This document shows, in pieces, positions 17,120 through 25,754 of a DNA stretch of 64,000 nt. A model generated the notes under the pieces. That model worked only from the letters and a program-made list of their open reading frames with translations, ran no database searches and had not been told where the DNA came from. The translations under genes and the position numbers were made by a program. The stretch comes from an uncultured Dysgonomonas sp. GTDB taxonomy: Bacteria > Bacteroidota > Bacteroidia > Bacteroidales > Dysgonomonadaceae. How positions within the stretch are numbered: the stretch's first letter is position 1; each line of letters begins with the position of its first letter. Location: contig NZ_CAKUOF010000015.1 of the NCBI RefSeq assembly GCF_934668725.1, positions 1 to 64,000 on the forward strand, in the 5' to 3' direction.

Positions 17120-17563
17120 ATGAAAAAGGGAATAGTTTTATTATTTGCATTAGCCTTATTTAGTTGTAACAATAAGCCAAAAGAAGTGGCTGTTGAAGGC
17201 ACAGTAATGGAAGTTACAGACACAGTGGTTGTAGTGGATGATCACCATAATGCGATGAATTCACTGGATTATAAAGGTATATATAAAGGTGTGTTGCCTA
17301 CTGCTTCAGGAAGTGGTATGGATGTCGTGATTGAATTATCAGATAGTACTTACACTAAAAAAGTAGTTTATGTAGGTAAGAGTAATAGTGCTATTAATTC
17401 AAAAGGAACTTATTCTTGGAATAAAGAAGGTAATACAATAACATTGGAAGGTGAGGAGAAACCAAATCAATATTTTGTGGGTGAAAATACCTTGACTCAG
17501 TTGGATGTTGATGGTAATAAAATAAAAGGTGAAATCGAAGAAGAATATATCCTGAGGAAATAA
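17120..17563 (+). CDS. NlpE-like lipoprotein without the CXXC motif
   Basis: Lipoprotein of 147 residues. Lipobox LFSC puts the lipid on cysteine 16. Residues about 50-145 match the NlpE N-terminal domain (copper-resistance/Cpx sensor family): YKGIYKGVLP, then a small loop, IELSDSTYTKKVVYVGK and a closing GTYSWNKEGNTITLEGE strand pair. In most NlpE domains the loop is PCADC; here it is P60-T-A-S-G64, so both cysteines are missing. This argues against copper binding or a redox role and suggests a purely structural or surface-sensing domain. The gene stands alone and ends at a 46-base perfect palindrome. Confidence 0.82.
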   Translation: MKKGIVLLFALALFSCNNKPKEVAVEGTVMEVTDTVVVVDDHHNAMNSLDYKGIYKGVLPTASGSGMDVVIELSDSTYTKKVVYVGKSNSAINSKGTYSWNKEGNTITLEGEEKPNQYFVGENTLTQLDVDGNKIKGEIEEEYILRK

Positions 17564-17576
17564 AAATAAAAAGTAA

Positions 17577-17622
17577 CAAAAGAAAGAGACATCTAATAAT
17601 TATTAGATGTCTCTTTCTTTTG
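17577..17622. terminator. Long perfect palindrome, likely bidirectional terminator
   Basis: A perfect inverted repeat covers 46 bases, centred on ATAATTAT, with A-rich left and T-rich right ends (left arm starts CAAAAGAAAGAGACATCT). It lies 14 bases after the NlpE-like gene. The U-rich end of the stem would act as terminator for plus-strand transcripts. Confidence 0.8.
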
Positions 17623-17937
17623 CTCAAAAATGGTTATTTTATTGAGTTTATTGTGATATTTTTTAGGGATAAAATAAAAATCCTCTTCAGGTGTGTATTT
17701 TTGTTAAGTTTTCTTGAACATATTCTTAGTTTTGTCTGTTTCTATGTCGATATGGCGTTAGTGAACAGTTGGTGTCTAATAAGGAAGGCATTTGAGTTAG
17801 TCGTTTTGAGTAGAGATAATAAAGAAGTGCATTGCTTATTCGGAATAGTTTAAAGAAAGAAGTGACTCACTTTTTTCTTAAGGGATAACTGCTCATTCGT
17901 TAGAATTTATTTATATTATTAGTTATTTATTTAGTAT
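17623..17937. other. AT-rich spacer before the fimbrial-locus regulator
   Basis: About 315 bases without a convincing gene. An open frame of 77 codons (17620-17853) needs a non-ATG start inside the palindrome and encodes a cysteine- and phenylalanine-rich sequence unlike a real protein, so I do not call it. The region probably holds the promoter of the gene at 17938, but I see no exact TAnnTTTG box close to it. Confidence 0.5.
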
Positions 17938-18912
17938 ATGAAAGGCAAATACAATCTTAATGAGCAAGTTGTTTCTGTGATAAAAAGCTCAGTTCCAATG
18001 GGTAGCAATATAATCAATGAATTGATGGAATTATTGCCTATTGGTCGCGAGGCTATTTATCGGCGATTAAGAGGAGAAGTTCCTTTTACATTCGAAGAAG
18101 TAGCAAAAGTATCTCTAAAGATGGGCTTTTCATTAGATGCTATTGTTGGGATTGAAAATCAAGACCGAGCAGTCTTTGATCTTAATGTATTGGATATAGA
18201 CAACCTTAATGCTGATTACTGCAATCGGGTAAATGGGTATATTGAATTTTTTCGAGAATTGCGTACTCAAAAGAATGTAAGAGCTCGTTTTGCATTCAGC
18301 ACTTTACCTTACTCTTTTTATCTTCCTTTTGATAACTTAGCTAAGTTTCGTCTTTACCGATGGTATTACCAAGTTAATAAATCACAGTCTTCGATATCTT
18401 TCTCTGAAATTATAATGTCGGAAGAGGCGTTGCAGGCTCACCGCGATTTTATAATAGAAAGCCGTAGTATACAGAGAGCTGTTTATATACTTGACCGTGA
18501 GATATTCAACTCGATAATAAAAGATATAAATTATTTTTTTAAATTAAATCTCATAACTACCGAAGAGCTCGAGCTGTTAAAGGGGGAGTTGCTGGAGTTG
18601 ATAAATGAGTTGGAGACTTTAGCTATATCCGGGGTTTATAAGAACGGAACAAAGGTTGCCTTGTATTTAGCCAATGTTGATTTGGAAGCCTCCCATTCAC
18701 ACTTCGAATCTGAGATAGTTGGGGTGTCTCATCTTAGGGTGTTGGCTATTAATGGCTTGGATTCTCAAAGTCCAAGAGTGTCAGATGTTCAAAAAGAATG
18801 GATTGATTCGTTGAAGCGTTGCTCCACTCTTATTACTCAAAGTGGAGAGGTGGATCGCTTTGCTTTCTTCAGGAAGCAGCGTACTGCGGTTTCTCTTATT
18901 GGGCGTGATTGA
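17938..18912 (+). CDS. HTH-domain regulator, probably of the fimbrial locus
   Basis: Soluble protein of 324 residues. The N-terminal part (about 20-70) looks like a lambda-repressor type helix-turn-helix: GREAIYRRLRGEVPFTFEEVAKVSLKMG, with the recognition helix over AIYRRLRG. Residues 80-324 are a long alpha-helical and mixed domain with no motif I know. Proteins of this type (HTH plus about 250 residues without a named domain) are frequent in Bacteroidales, often near surface structures. Downstream are 1 kb of non-coding DNA and a fimbrillin gene on the same strand, so control of these genes is a reasonable but untested inference. A run of T residues follows the stop codon without a clear stem. 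Confidence 0.65.
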   Translation: MKGKYNLNEQVVSVIKSSVPMGSNIINELMELLPIGREAIYRRLRGEVPFTFEEVAKVSLKMGFSLDAIVGIENQDRAVFDLNVLDIDNLNADYCNRVNGYIEFFRELRTQKNVRARFAFSTLPYSFYLPFDNLAKFRLYRWYYQVNKSQSSISFSEIIMSEEALQAHRDFIIESRSIQRAVYILDREIFNSIIKDINYFFKLNLITTEELELLKGELLELINELETLAISGVYKNGTKVALYLANVDLEASHSHFESEIVGVSHLRVLAINGLDSQSPRVSDVQKEWIDSLKRCSTLITQSGEVDRFAFFRKQRTAVSLIGRD

Positions 18913-19943
18913 TTTTTTTTATCCATTTTCTCACTTTTTTATAATTTAAATATTTTGCTAAATATTGAGTATTATTTATGTAAATACTCCTTTTTTGTCT
19001 TTTTAAGAGATATTATGATCTGCTTTGTGTCTATTTAGGTGTTTCATTTTGTTAAATACTCTTTTTTCGCAAATATCTATTTACTATCTTCTGAAATTGG
19101 TTGCTACGAATTTAGTAAAAACACTAAAATTAGTATCGGCTTGCGATAATTTATATATATTTTTACTCCCTGAAAAGTAATAAATCAAACTTATGTTATT
19201 AAAAATAGAAAGATGTAATAAAATGATCGTCTTTCATTCAAATGTGAAATCTTCAATCCGAGAAATGTTATTTGAAAATATAGATTGTTTGGGTTTAGGT
19301 AATCAAATAATTGTTTTGGATCTTAGATTGTCGAAAATAAATTAAGATAACTGTAGTGTATTTATAGGTAGTAGAAAGATCGCATATAAAAAAGGGGAAA
19401 TTATTATATATCAACAAAATTTGAATTTACAATATGTTACTTGAGGTAAAAGACCGCTTAAATTAGCTTATCCAAATTATTTATTAAATGATTGAATATC
19501 GGTGTTAAATTTTTAGTGCTGATTGTCCTTTCTATGTCTTACTGAGCCATGTACGGGTGTTTTTGACTCTATTTTGGTTTGGTGATCAGGATCCTTATGT
19601 TAATTTTTAACGCGATTAACTTTTGTGTGCTAAAAATCGTGTAATAATTGCTAAAATAATAGCTGTATATATCTTAAAAATAAATTGGGTAAATAAAACG
19701 AGTTTTATGGAATCGGAAAGAATTATCAAAATTACTATTAACAAATACCCTTTTTTCTCTTATTTATCTAATCTTTTTCATTTTTCGATTAAACATGTTT
19801 ATGAAAAAACACTATGTAAAACATTGATTTAGATATGACTATTATTTTGGATCTCTATGGTCATTGTTGCATTTTTTTTCTTCATAAATAATACGCAAAA
19901 CATTGTAAAATAAGAATATAATAAACTATAAAAATACACTTTA
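18913..19943. other. 1-kb AT-rich non-coding region upstream of the fimbrial genes
   Basis: The longest gap in the window and even richer in A and T than its surroundings. It has many homopolymer runs and repeated words such as GTAAAACATTG (near 19816) and AAAACATTGTAAAA (near 19900). The only ATG-started frame of note is 19193-19345 (50 residues), which has no recognisable features. A 69-codon frame at 19623-19832 starts at TTG and looks random. I found no long inverted repeat pair that would show an invertible promoter. The length suggests a large regulatory leader, an undetected small RNA, or decayed genes. Confidence 0.5.
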
Positions 19944-20477
19944 ATGAAAAAACTAAGCATATTATTCTTGTTCGTACTTATTTCTCTATTTAGTGTTGCT
20001 CAAGAATTACCGAGTGAACTTTATTACGAGCAGGAGATAAAACATAAATATGCCCGATATGACCATGGGAATGGTTATACAAATCCCAATAACCCGAATA
20101 ATGATTATAGTAATAATGAAATGTATGTTCAACGGATTGAATCGTATTTTGAAGTTGAGACAGGTTATATGGATAATCCTTATTGGACAAGCTCATGGTC
20201 TAATTTCTCTTATCTGATTGATATGTTTAGTCATTTACCCAACTTTGAGACTTTCAAAAAGTATATGTTTTCGGATTATTTCAGCAACTTCTGGTCAAAT
20301 ATAAATAAGGATAAAAGTAATCAGGACGAAAGATATAGATTTTATCAAGAGTTAAGAATGCCGAAAGCTACCCCCGTAAATGCTCCGGCAACACATTCTT
20401 TACTCGGTATTGTTATGATCGGTATGTTATATGCGATCCTAAAAAGGAGAAATAATACAATTGCAGTAGAAGCATAA
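19944..20477 (+). CDS. Small secreted protein with C-terminal anchor, unknown function
   Basis: Protein of 177 residues. Signal peptide residues 1-19 (MKKLSILFLFVLISLFSVAQ). The mature part is rich in tyrosine, asparagine and tryptophan, with a NPNNPNNDYSNNE stretch around 48-59. Near the C-terminus a proline-containing linker (PVNAPATHS) leads to a short hydrophobic segment (about 153-166) and then KRRN. This order, signal peptide - body - short membrane segment - basic tail, is like PEP-CTERM/LPXTG-type sorting substrates. The protein at 32845-33177 has the same ending (YxxxxRRN). It lies 89 bases before the fimbrillin gene on the same strand and may be a partner or accessory fimbrial protein. 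I do not recognise a family. Confidence 0.65.
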   Translation: MKKLSILFLFVLISLFSVAQELPSELYYEQEIKHKYARYDHGNGYTNPNNPNNDYSNNEMYVQRIESYFEVETGYMDNPYWTSSWSNFSYLIDMFSHLPNFETFKKYMFSDYFSNFWSNINKDKSNQDERYRFYQELRMPKATPVNAPATHSLLGIVMIGMLYAILKRRNNTIAVEA

Positions 20478-20566
20478 TGACTCTTGATTTAATATTTTAT
20501 AGTAAAAAATAAAAGACTTCATATAAGTTCATAGATAATAAAAAAGAATCACAAAAAAGAAACAAA

Positions 20567-21703
20567 ATGAAATTACAAAGCTTATTATTAATAGCTATCG
20601 CATTCATGACAGTGTCATGTGAGAAAGCTGAAGAGAATGTACCGGTGTCTCCTGTATCAGTAAAATCGGCAAGTATAAGTTTGCAGATTGCCGGAACTGG
20701 CGGTGTTGAAACGAGAGCGACAGGCAATCCTAATCAGGAGGAAAAGGTGTTAAAACTGGATGCATTCGTATTTAATGCAGATGGTTCTCTTGAAGCATAT
20801 AAATCGGCAACTAGTACAGCTAATACAATTACAAAGGTAGATAATATTGCAGTAACAAGTGGTGCGAAAAAAATATTTGTGTTGGCAAATTACGCCAGTG
20901 ATGCTTCCTCAATAAAAACATTAGATGATTTGAAAAAGGCAGTTGCTGACTTGAAAAATGAGAAAGATAATGGTCGTCTGACTATGGCGACCAATATAGT
21001 TGATGTGACTATTCTACCCGGCAAAAATTATATTGGATATTCGTCGAGCGTTTCGGATGGAACTTCTTTGGCTCCACATTCTTATTCTCTGACAAGACTG
21101 GTTTCTCGTGTGAAAATTGAAGATATGCAATGGCAAAGTAGCGAATATAGTTTTGACGACTTGACTGCGTTTGTGATAAATGCATCAAAAAGCTCATCAA
21201 TCGCAAATTTAGGAACAGCATCTGCTCCAGCAGCTTATTATGAAGGTCTTTCCGGCTCGGGCGACTTATTCCCATCAGCAAGTACTGTATTATCGGGATC
21301 AGATAATTTCTTGACAACTGCAGCTAGCAATAATAATACTTATTTTTATCTGTATGAAAACCAACCCGTAAATAATGTGATGGCTTATCCTACTATCTTG
21401 GTGATAAGAGCAAAAGTCAAACAAAATAATGTTTATATCAGCAATGTACCAGGGCGTGTAGATGCCAGTGGATATACTTATTTTCCTGTAGTTATAAATA
21501 AGGAAGGAACAGCGTCTACCGTTTCTGGAGCAACTGATGGGCATACTTATATTAAGCGTAACAATACTTATAGTATCAAAACTGTAGTAAAAGGTCTGGG
21601 TGTTAGCAATCCATTTAGCTCCGAAGCTCCATCGTCACTTAGCGTACAAGTAAATGTTGCGGCTTGGTCTTTGAATATTTCGCAAACAGCAGTTTTCGAG
21701 TGA
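20567..21703 (+). CDS. FimA/Mfa1-type major fimbrial subunit (fimbrillin)
   Basis: Prepilin-like lipoprotein of 378 residues of the Bacteroidales type V pilus family. Lipobox TVSC has the lipid on cysteine 18. Residues 45-54 read GGVETRATGN: the arginine at 50 is where a trypsin-like protease would cut to free the mature subunit, as gingipain does in Porphyromonas. The N-terminal beta domain covers about 35-175 and the C-terminal domain about 180-378. The last segment, VNVAAWSLNISQTAVFE, resembles the donor strand of these pilins. No anchor, tip or minor-pilin gene is next to it. The terminator at 21836-21898 lies beyond its stop. Confidence 0.82.
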   Translation: MKLQSLLLIAIAFMTVSCEKAEENVPVSPVSVKSASISLQIAGTGGVETRATGNPNQEEKVLKLDAFVFNADGSLEAYKSATSTANTITKVDNIAVTSGAKKIFVLANYASDASSIKTLDDLKKAVADLKNEKDNGRLTMATNIVDVTILPGKNYIGYSSSVSDGTSLAPHSYSLTRLVSRVKIEDMQWQSSEYSFDDLTAFVINASKSSSIANLGTASAPAAYYEGLSGSGDLFPSASTVLSGSDNFLTTAASNNNTYFYLYENQPVNNVMAYPTILVIRAKVKQNNVYISNVPGRVDASGYTYFPVVINKEGTASTVSGATDGHTYIKRNNTYSIKTVVKGLGVSNPFSSEAPSSLSVQVNVAAWSLNISQTAVFE

Positions 21704-21835
21704 TCAGAATTATTTATTATATGTGTAGTGTGTTTTAAGAGATACAGTTATACTGTCCAAATTATAAATAAATTATGTGTTTTATAAGTTAAACAGTATT
21801 AACGACGACAGTTATAATTGTATATTAGAGGGTTG

Positions 21836-21898
21836 TCTCCCTGCTTCACAACCTGAGGTTTGTATCCGGTTAGGAAGAGGGAGATGATTTTTTTTTTT
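21836..21898 (+). terminator. Terminator after the fimbrillin gene
   Basis: An outer stem (TCTCCCTGCTTC with GAAGAGGGAGA, one bulged G) encloses a weaker inner hairpin (ACAACCTGAGGTTTGT), followed by a T run of about ten. The convergent M20 gene ends at 21903. Confidence 0.75.
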
Positions 21899-21902
21899 AG
21901 TT

Positions 21903-23093
21903 TTATATCTGACAATATCGTAAAGCTAAATAAGCAATAGTTCCTACTGAAGTTTTTAAGGCTTCCTCATCAATCAGAAATGTTGGAGTATGTAATCCGG
22001 TGCAATGCTGTCCGCCAATAACTCCATATCTATAAAAGGTAGTAGGATAGAGTTGAGAGAAAAAGCCAAAGTCTTCGGCTGTCATTCTTTTAGGTAAACC
22101 TCTAACTTTGTCTTCACCCAAGTATTCAACAGCAAAAGATTTTGCCATGCGTGTAACTTCCTCATCATTGAAAGTGCATGGATAACCGTCATATATCTCG
22201 ATGTCACATTCGCAGCCGTATGCTTTGGCTGTATGAATGGCGATATCACGAATGATTGGTTTCAATTTGTTTCTTTCTTCCTCATCCATACAGCGAAGCG
22301 AACCTGCCAGAGTTACCGTATTGGGTATAACATTAGTAGCACCATCTGCAATAAATTTACCGAATGAAAGCACACAAGGCTTAAAAGGGTTGGAGCGTCT
22401 GCTGACTATTTGTTGCATAGATACAACCAGTTGAGATGCGGCAAGTACCGTATCGTTAAGATCTTGTGGTATTGCTCCGTGACCTCCTTGTCCTTTTATT
22501 CGGATATGAACCTCATCAGCGGAGGCCATAACAGTACCCGGTTCGAAACCGACTGTACCAACAGGATAATCAATATAGGCATGTTGTCCGATAATTATAT
22601 CAGGTTTATAGGTGTCAAAAATTCCATCTTTGAGCATGAGGCTTGCCCCTCCCGGATGTTTTTCTTCTCCGGGTTGAAAGATAAAGAGGATAGTTCCTGC
22701 AAATTGATCTTTCATTTCGTTGATTATCTTGACAGCCCCTAATAAGCTTGCCGTATGAGTGTCATGTCCGCATGCATGCATGACCCCCTCATTTCTCGAT
22801 TTAAAATCAATGTCGTTTTGCTCCGTGATAGGAAGTGCATCCATATCGGCACGAAGGGCGATTGTTTTGGAAGAAGGTTTCGAGCCTTTGATGCAAGCCA
22901 GAATGCCATAGCCTCCAATTTTATTTCGGTATTCTACCCCCCATTCCTGTAATTGTTTTTCGACATATAATGAGGTATTCTCTTCTTCAAAAGAAAGTTC
23001 AGGGTTCTGATGCAGATGCTTGTAATGAGCTACTGTATCACGATGATATTTTTTGACCTTTTCGGTTACGGTTTCAACTAATTTTTCGGACAT
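21903..23093 (-). CDS. M20 family metal-dependent amidohydrolase
   Basis: Cytoplasmic enzyme of 396 residues of the M20D group (hippurate hydrolase, N-acyl-L-amino-acid amidohydrolase). Metal-binding and catalytic segments are present: ALRADMDALP (about 81-90), HACGHDTHTASLLG (about 108-121) with the cysteine typical of this subgroup, FQPGEE (about 140-145), and the late histidine in GGQHCTGLHTPTF near the end. The dimerisation domain (about 185-300) opens with VHIRIKGQGGHGAIP. It releases amino acids from N-acyl conjugates; the exact substrate cannot be read from the sequence. No signal peptide. Divergent from the MFS transporter at 23320, with a palindromic repeat in the spacer. Confidence 0.93.
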   Translation of the reverse strand: MSEKLVETVTEKVKKYHRDTVAHYKHLHQNPELSFEEENTSLYVEKQLQEWGVEYRNKIGGYGILACIKGSKPSSKTIALRADMDALPITEQNDIDFKSRNEGVMHACGHDTHTASLLGAVKIINEMKDQFAGTILFIFQPGEEKHPGGASLMLKDGIFDTYKPDIIIGQHAYIDYPVGTVGFEPGTVMASADEVHIRIKGQGGHGAIPQDLNDTVLAASQLVVSMQQIVSRRSNPFKPCVLSFGKFIADGATNVIPNTVTLAGSLRCMDEEERNKLKPIIRDIAIHTAKAYGCECDIEIYDGYPCTFNDEEVTRMAKSFAVEYLGEDKVRGLPKRMTAEDFGFFSQLYPTTFYRYGVIGGQHCTGLHTPTFLIDEEALKTSVGTIAYLALRYCQI

Positions 23094-23196
23094 AACTTCT
23101 GTAATTTAAGTGAAAGAGAGAGTCTAAAGATATAAATAACTTCAACTATTTAATACGATGTTTTATCACCATAGCGACATCGGGTTGTTATACATG

Positions 23197-23247
23197 CCAA
23201 AGCAATAAAAAGGTCTGCGACCTTGCGACCTTAAAATTACTAAATAT
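23197..23247. repeat. Palindromic repeat, extended copy
   Basis: CCAAAGCAATAAAAAGGTC, then TGC and GACCTT, then a second GCGACCTT and AAAATTACTAAATAT. About 45 bases match the copy at 45306-45348 closely. It lies in the divergent spacer between the M20 and MFS genes. Confidence 0.65.
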
Positions 23248-23284
23248 ATTGGCTTCGAAGTTTCATATCAAGCAAAAGTTATTC

Positions 23285-23292
23285 TAATTTTG
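23285..23292 (+). promoter_or_regulatory. Bacteroidetes -7 box TAATTTTG
   Basis: Matches TAnnTTTG, with TTTC at 23261-23264 twenty bases upstream as a weak -33 element. The TTG at 23290 lies inside this box, so the transport gene must start further downstream. Confidence 0.55.
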
Positions 23293-23319
23293 CAAGATCA
23301 ATTATCGAATCCTCTAGTT

Positions 23320-24495
23320 ATGTCAGAATATGAATACGTGCTGAAAACCACAAAAGGACGTGCACGTTTAGCTATATTATCATTTTATTTTATTCAAGGA
23401 CTTGGTTTTGCCAGTTGGGCGAGCCGTATTCCCGACATCAAAACCTCTTTGTCGATGAGCGAAGCTGCTCTGGGTACGGTTTTGTTTGCTCCAGCTTTGG
23501 GGCAGTTGGCAGCTATGCCTGTTTCGGGAGCTTGGGTTGCCAAGTATGGAAGTATCCGTATGTTGGCCATTGCGATGGTTTTGTATTGCTTTATACTCGT
23601 AACACTGGGGCTTGCCGTAAACTCGACAATGCTTTTTGTAAGTTTATTTTTTTTCGGATTGTGCTCTAACTTTCTGAATATAGCAGTTAATACGCAAGGT
23701 TTGCGGATGGAGGAAATCTATGGAAGGCCCATAATGTCATCTTTTCATGGAGGATGGAGTTTTGCCTGTGCATTGAGTTCTGTTTTTGCATTGTCTATTG
23801 CTCCATTCAGGATCGAACCTTATATTCATTTTATTATAATTGCCATAGTTATGTTGGGCTTGATGGTTTTCAGGTTGAAAGACTTGATACCCGATCCACC
23901 TAAAAAGAATACAGAACAGAAAGAGACAATATTTAAAAAGCCTGAACTATTACTCGTTCAGTTAGGATTGATCGGATTCTTCGGGATGTGTTCCGAAGGT
24001 GCCATGTTCGACTGGAGTGGCGTCTATTTTAAAGAAGTGGTACACGCTCCCGAAATGATTACGGTTATGGGTTTTACCATTGTGATGACTTTTATGGCTA
24101 TCGGGCGGTTTCTGACTGATAAGTTATCTGTAAGAATAGGAAAGAAAAGAGTTTTGCAATTGGGTGGAATACTGATTTTTACCGGATTGATGATTTCTGT
24201 ATTATTTCCCTATCTTATCCCTTCGGCTATTGGTTTTATGATTGTCGGATTCGGAATATCCAGTATTGTTCCTACCATATATAGTATAGCCGGACGTAAT
24301 ACCAAAGGTTCTCCGAGTATTGCACTGACTATCGTTTCGAGTGTGAGCTTTTTTGGTTTTCTGCTCGGACCTCCTATTATCGGATACATAGCCGAACTTA
24401 CCAATCTGAGATATTCGTATGCCGTAGTCTCGATGTTTGGGTTAAGTATTACGCTTTTAGTAAGTTTAATCAAGTCGTTGAAGCATGTTCGATAA
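23320..24495 (+). CDS. MFS family transporter
   Basis: Inner-membrane protein of 391 residues with about 12 predicted membrane helices, of the major facilitator superfamily; the general layout resembles YbjJ/fucose-permease-like members. The first transmembrane region carries LSFYFIQGLGFASWASRIPDIK, a family-like signature. A central charged loop (KDLIPDPPKKNTEQKE) separates the two six-helix halves. The substrate cannot be read. I chose the ATG at 23320 over a TTG at 23290 because the TTG lies in the -7 box. It starts divergent to the M20 amidohydrolase, and a link between import and cleavage of a conjugate is possible but only inferred. engB follows after 60 bases with its own promoter. Confidence 0.88.
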   Translation: MSEYEYVLKTTKGRARLAILSFYFIQGLGFASWASRIPDIKTSLSMSEAALGTVLFAPALGQLAAMPVSGAWVAKYGSIRMLAIAMVLYCFILVTLGLAVNSTMLFVSLFFFGLCSNFLNIAVNTQGLRMEEIYGRPIMSSFHGGWSFACALSSVFALSIAPFRIEPYIHFIIIAIVMLGLMVFRLKDLIPDPPKKNTEQKETIFKKPELLLVQLGLIGFFGMCSEGAMFDWSGVYFKEVVHAPEMITVMGFTIVMTFMAIGRFLTDKLSVRIGKKRVLQLGGILIFTGLMISVLFPYLIPSAIGFMIVGFGISSIVPTIYSIAGRNTKGSPSIALTIVSSVSFFGFLLGPPIIGYIAELTNLRYSYAVVSMFGLSITLLVSLIKSLKHVR

Positions 24496-24501
24496 TATTT
24501 T

Positions 24502-24533
24502 TTTGCGATATAGAGCCAAGTATTGTACATTTG
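24502..24533 (+). promoter_or_regulatory. Bacteroidetes promoter for engB (TTTG-N20-TACATTTG)
   Basis: -33 TTTG at 24502-24505 and -7 TACATTTG at 24526-24533, spaced 20 bases, match the Bacteroidetes consensus. It lies between the MFS stop and the engB start, 22 bases before the latter. Confidence 0.8.
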
Positions 24534-24555
24534 TAAAGCACCTAAAATATAAACA

Positions 24556-25164
24556 ATGATTATAAAAGATGCTAAGTTTGTTATAAGCAACACGGATTAT
24601 AAGCAATGTCCGACAGATGGTAAACCCGAATATGCGTTTATCGGTCGGTCTAATGTCGGTAAATCTTCTCTTATAAATATGATTACTAACCATAAAGGGT
24701 TAGCAATGACATCGTCGAAACCCGGAAAGACTCAATTGATAAACCATTTTATCATAAATGAAGAGTGGTATCTGGTCGATCTCCCCGGTTATGGATATGC
24801 TCAAAGAGGTAAAGAGGGTAGGGAAGCCATCCGTATAATAATAGAAGATTATATTCTCAATAGAGATGATCTTACCAATCTTTTTCTATTGCTTGATAGC
24901 CGTCACGATCCTCAGCAAATTGATATGGAATTTATGGAGTGGTTGGGCGAGAATGATATTCCATTTGCAATAGTTTTCACCAAAATAGATAAACTGAGTA
25001 AATCGAAAGTCAAAGAAAATCTTGCAAAATATACAGAAAAGCTCGAAGAGACTTGGGAAGAATTGCCTCCTATATTTATAACCTCTTCCGAACATCGAAT
25101 CGGCGGAGAGGAAATTTTAGATTATATAGAAAAAATAAATAAAGAGCTGAAACACAAAAAATAA
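24556..25164 (+). CDS. engB: Ribosome-biogenesis GTPase EngB/YsxC
   Basis: Cytoplasmic GTPase of 202 residues of the YihA/YsxC/EngB family, which helps assemble the large ribosomal subunit and is usually essential. G1 GRSNVGKSS (30-38), G2 threonine in GKTQ (57-60), G3 DLPGYG (75-80), G4 TKID (142-145) and a G5-like ITSS near 174-177 are all present. Full length. It has a clear promoter at 24502-24533, so it is not dependent on the MFS gene. Confidence 0.97.
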   Translation: MIIKDAKFVISNTDYKQCPTDGKPEYAFIGRSNVGKSSLINMITNHKGLAMTSSKPGKTQLINHFIINEEWYLVDLPGYGYAQRGKEGREAIRIIIEDYILNRDDLTNLFLLLDSRHDPQQIDMEFMEWLGENDIPFAIVFTKIDKLSKSKVKENLAKYTEKLEETWEELPPIFITSSEHRIGGEEILDYIEKINKELKHKK

Positions 25165-25289
25165 TTTTGTAAAACTTATTTTCGTTTTAGCAATGTTGCT
25201 TTTTAACCCTAACCGGAGTATTATGTTATGCTTTATCAATGGGGCGTAAGAAGTGGTGAATGTGAAATGTTTAACGGAACTTATTAGAA

Positions 25290-25754
25290 ATGAATCCAAA
25301 ATATATGCAACGAGCCATTGAGTTGGCCGAAAATAGTGTGAAAAATGGTGGTGGTCCTTTTGGGGCTGTAATTGTGAAGAACGGAGAAGTTGTAGCCGAA
25401 GGCTCCAACTGTGTAACTCTGGATAATGATCCTACAGCTCATGCAGAAGTAACTACTATCCGCAAAGCCTGTAAAGAACTCAATACATTCGATTTGAACG
25501 GATGTGAAATATATACTTCGTGCGAACCTTGCCCCATGTGCTTATCGGCTATCTATTGGGCTCGTATCGACCGTATATATTACGGATGTTGTAAGGAAGA
25601 TGCCAAAAATATTGGTTTTGACGACTCATTTATATACGAACAAATCGAACTTAAACCGGAAGAGAGAAGTATCCCTTCTACTCAAATACTACATAAGGAA
25701 GCATTATCAGCTTTTCGGATGTGGGAAGAAAAAGATGATAAAATAGAATATTGA
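25290..25754 (+). CDS. Nucleoside deaminase (guanine deaminase-like)
   Basis: Zinc hydrolase of 154 residues of the cytidine/deoxycytidylate deaminase superfamily, closest by sequence pattern to bacterial guanine deaminase (GuaD) and tRNA-adenosine-deaminase-like nucleoside deaminases. Zinc ligands and catalytic glutamate are H51-A-E53 and PCPMC with cysteines 81 and 84. The segments GGGPFGAVIVKNGEVVAEG and SAFRMWEEKDDKIEY fit GuaD better than TadA. It would turn guanine into xanthine and ammonia. Its stop TGA overlaps the TTG start of the next gene by four bases (TTGA). Confidence 0.88.
   Translation: MNPKYMQRAIELAENSVKNGGGPFGAVIVKNGEVVAEGSNCVTLDNDPTAHAEVTTIRKACKELNTFDLNGCEIYTSCEPCPMCLSAIYWARIDRIYYGCCKEDAKNIGFDDSFIYEQIELKPEERSIPSTQILHKEALSAFRMWEEKDDKIEY

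Noticed and set aside
17620..17853. Plus-strand frame of 77 codons after the NlpE-like gene
   Set aside because: It starts at a non-ATG codon inside the terminator palindrome and its residue content is that of random AT-rich DNA.
19193..19345. ATG-started frame of 50 codons in the 1-kb gap
   Set aside because: No motif, signal peptide or conserved-looking segment; this length is expected by chance in such DNA. It would be worth a translated search but cannot be supported here.
19623..19832. TTG-started frame of 69 codons before the small secreted gene
   Set aside because: Non-ATG start, no recognisable features, composition of non-coding DNA.
18913..19943. Invertible promoter next to the fimbrial genes
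   Set aside because: I looked for paired inverted repeats in the gap and found only short words such as AAAACATTG; no recombinase gene is nearby.
23290..23319. N-terminal extension of the MFS transporter from a TTG
   Set aside because: The TTG lies within the TAATTTTG promoter box and the extra ten residues are not typical of the family; the ATG at 23320 is better.
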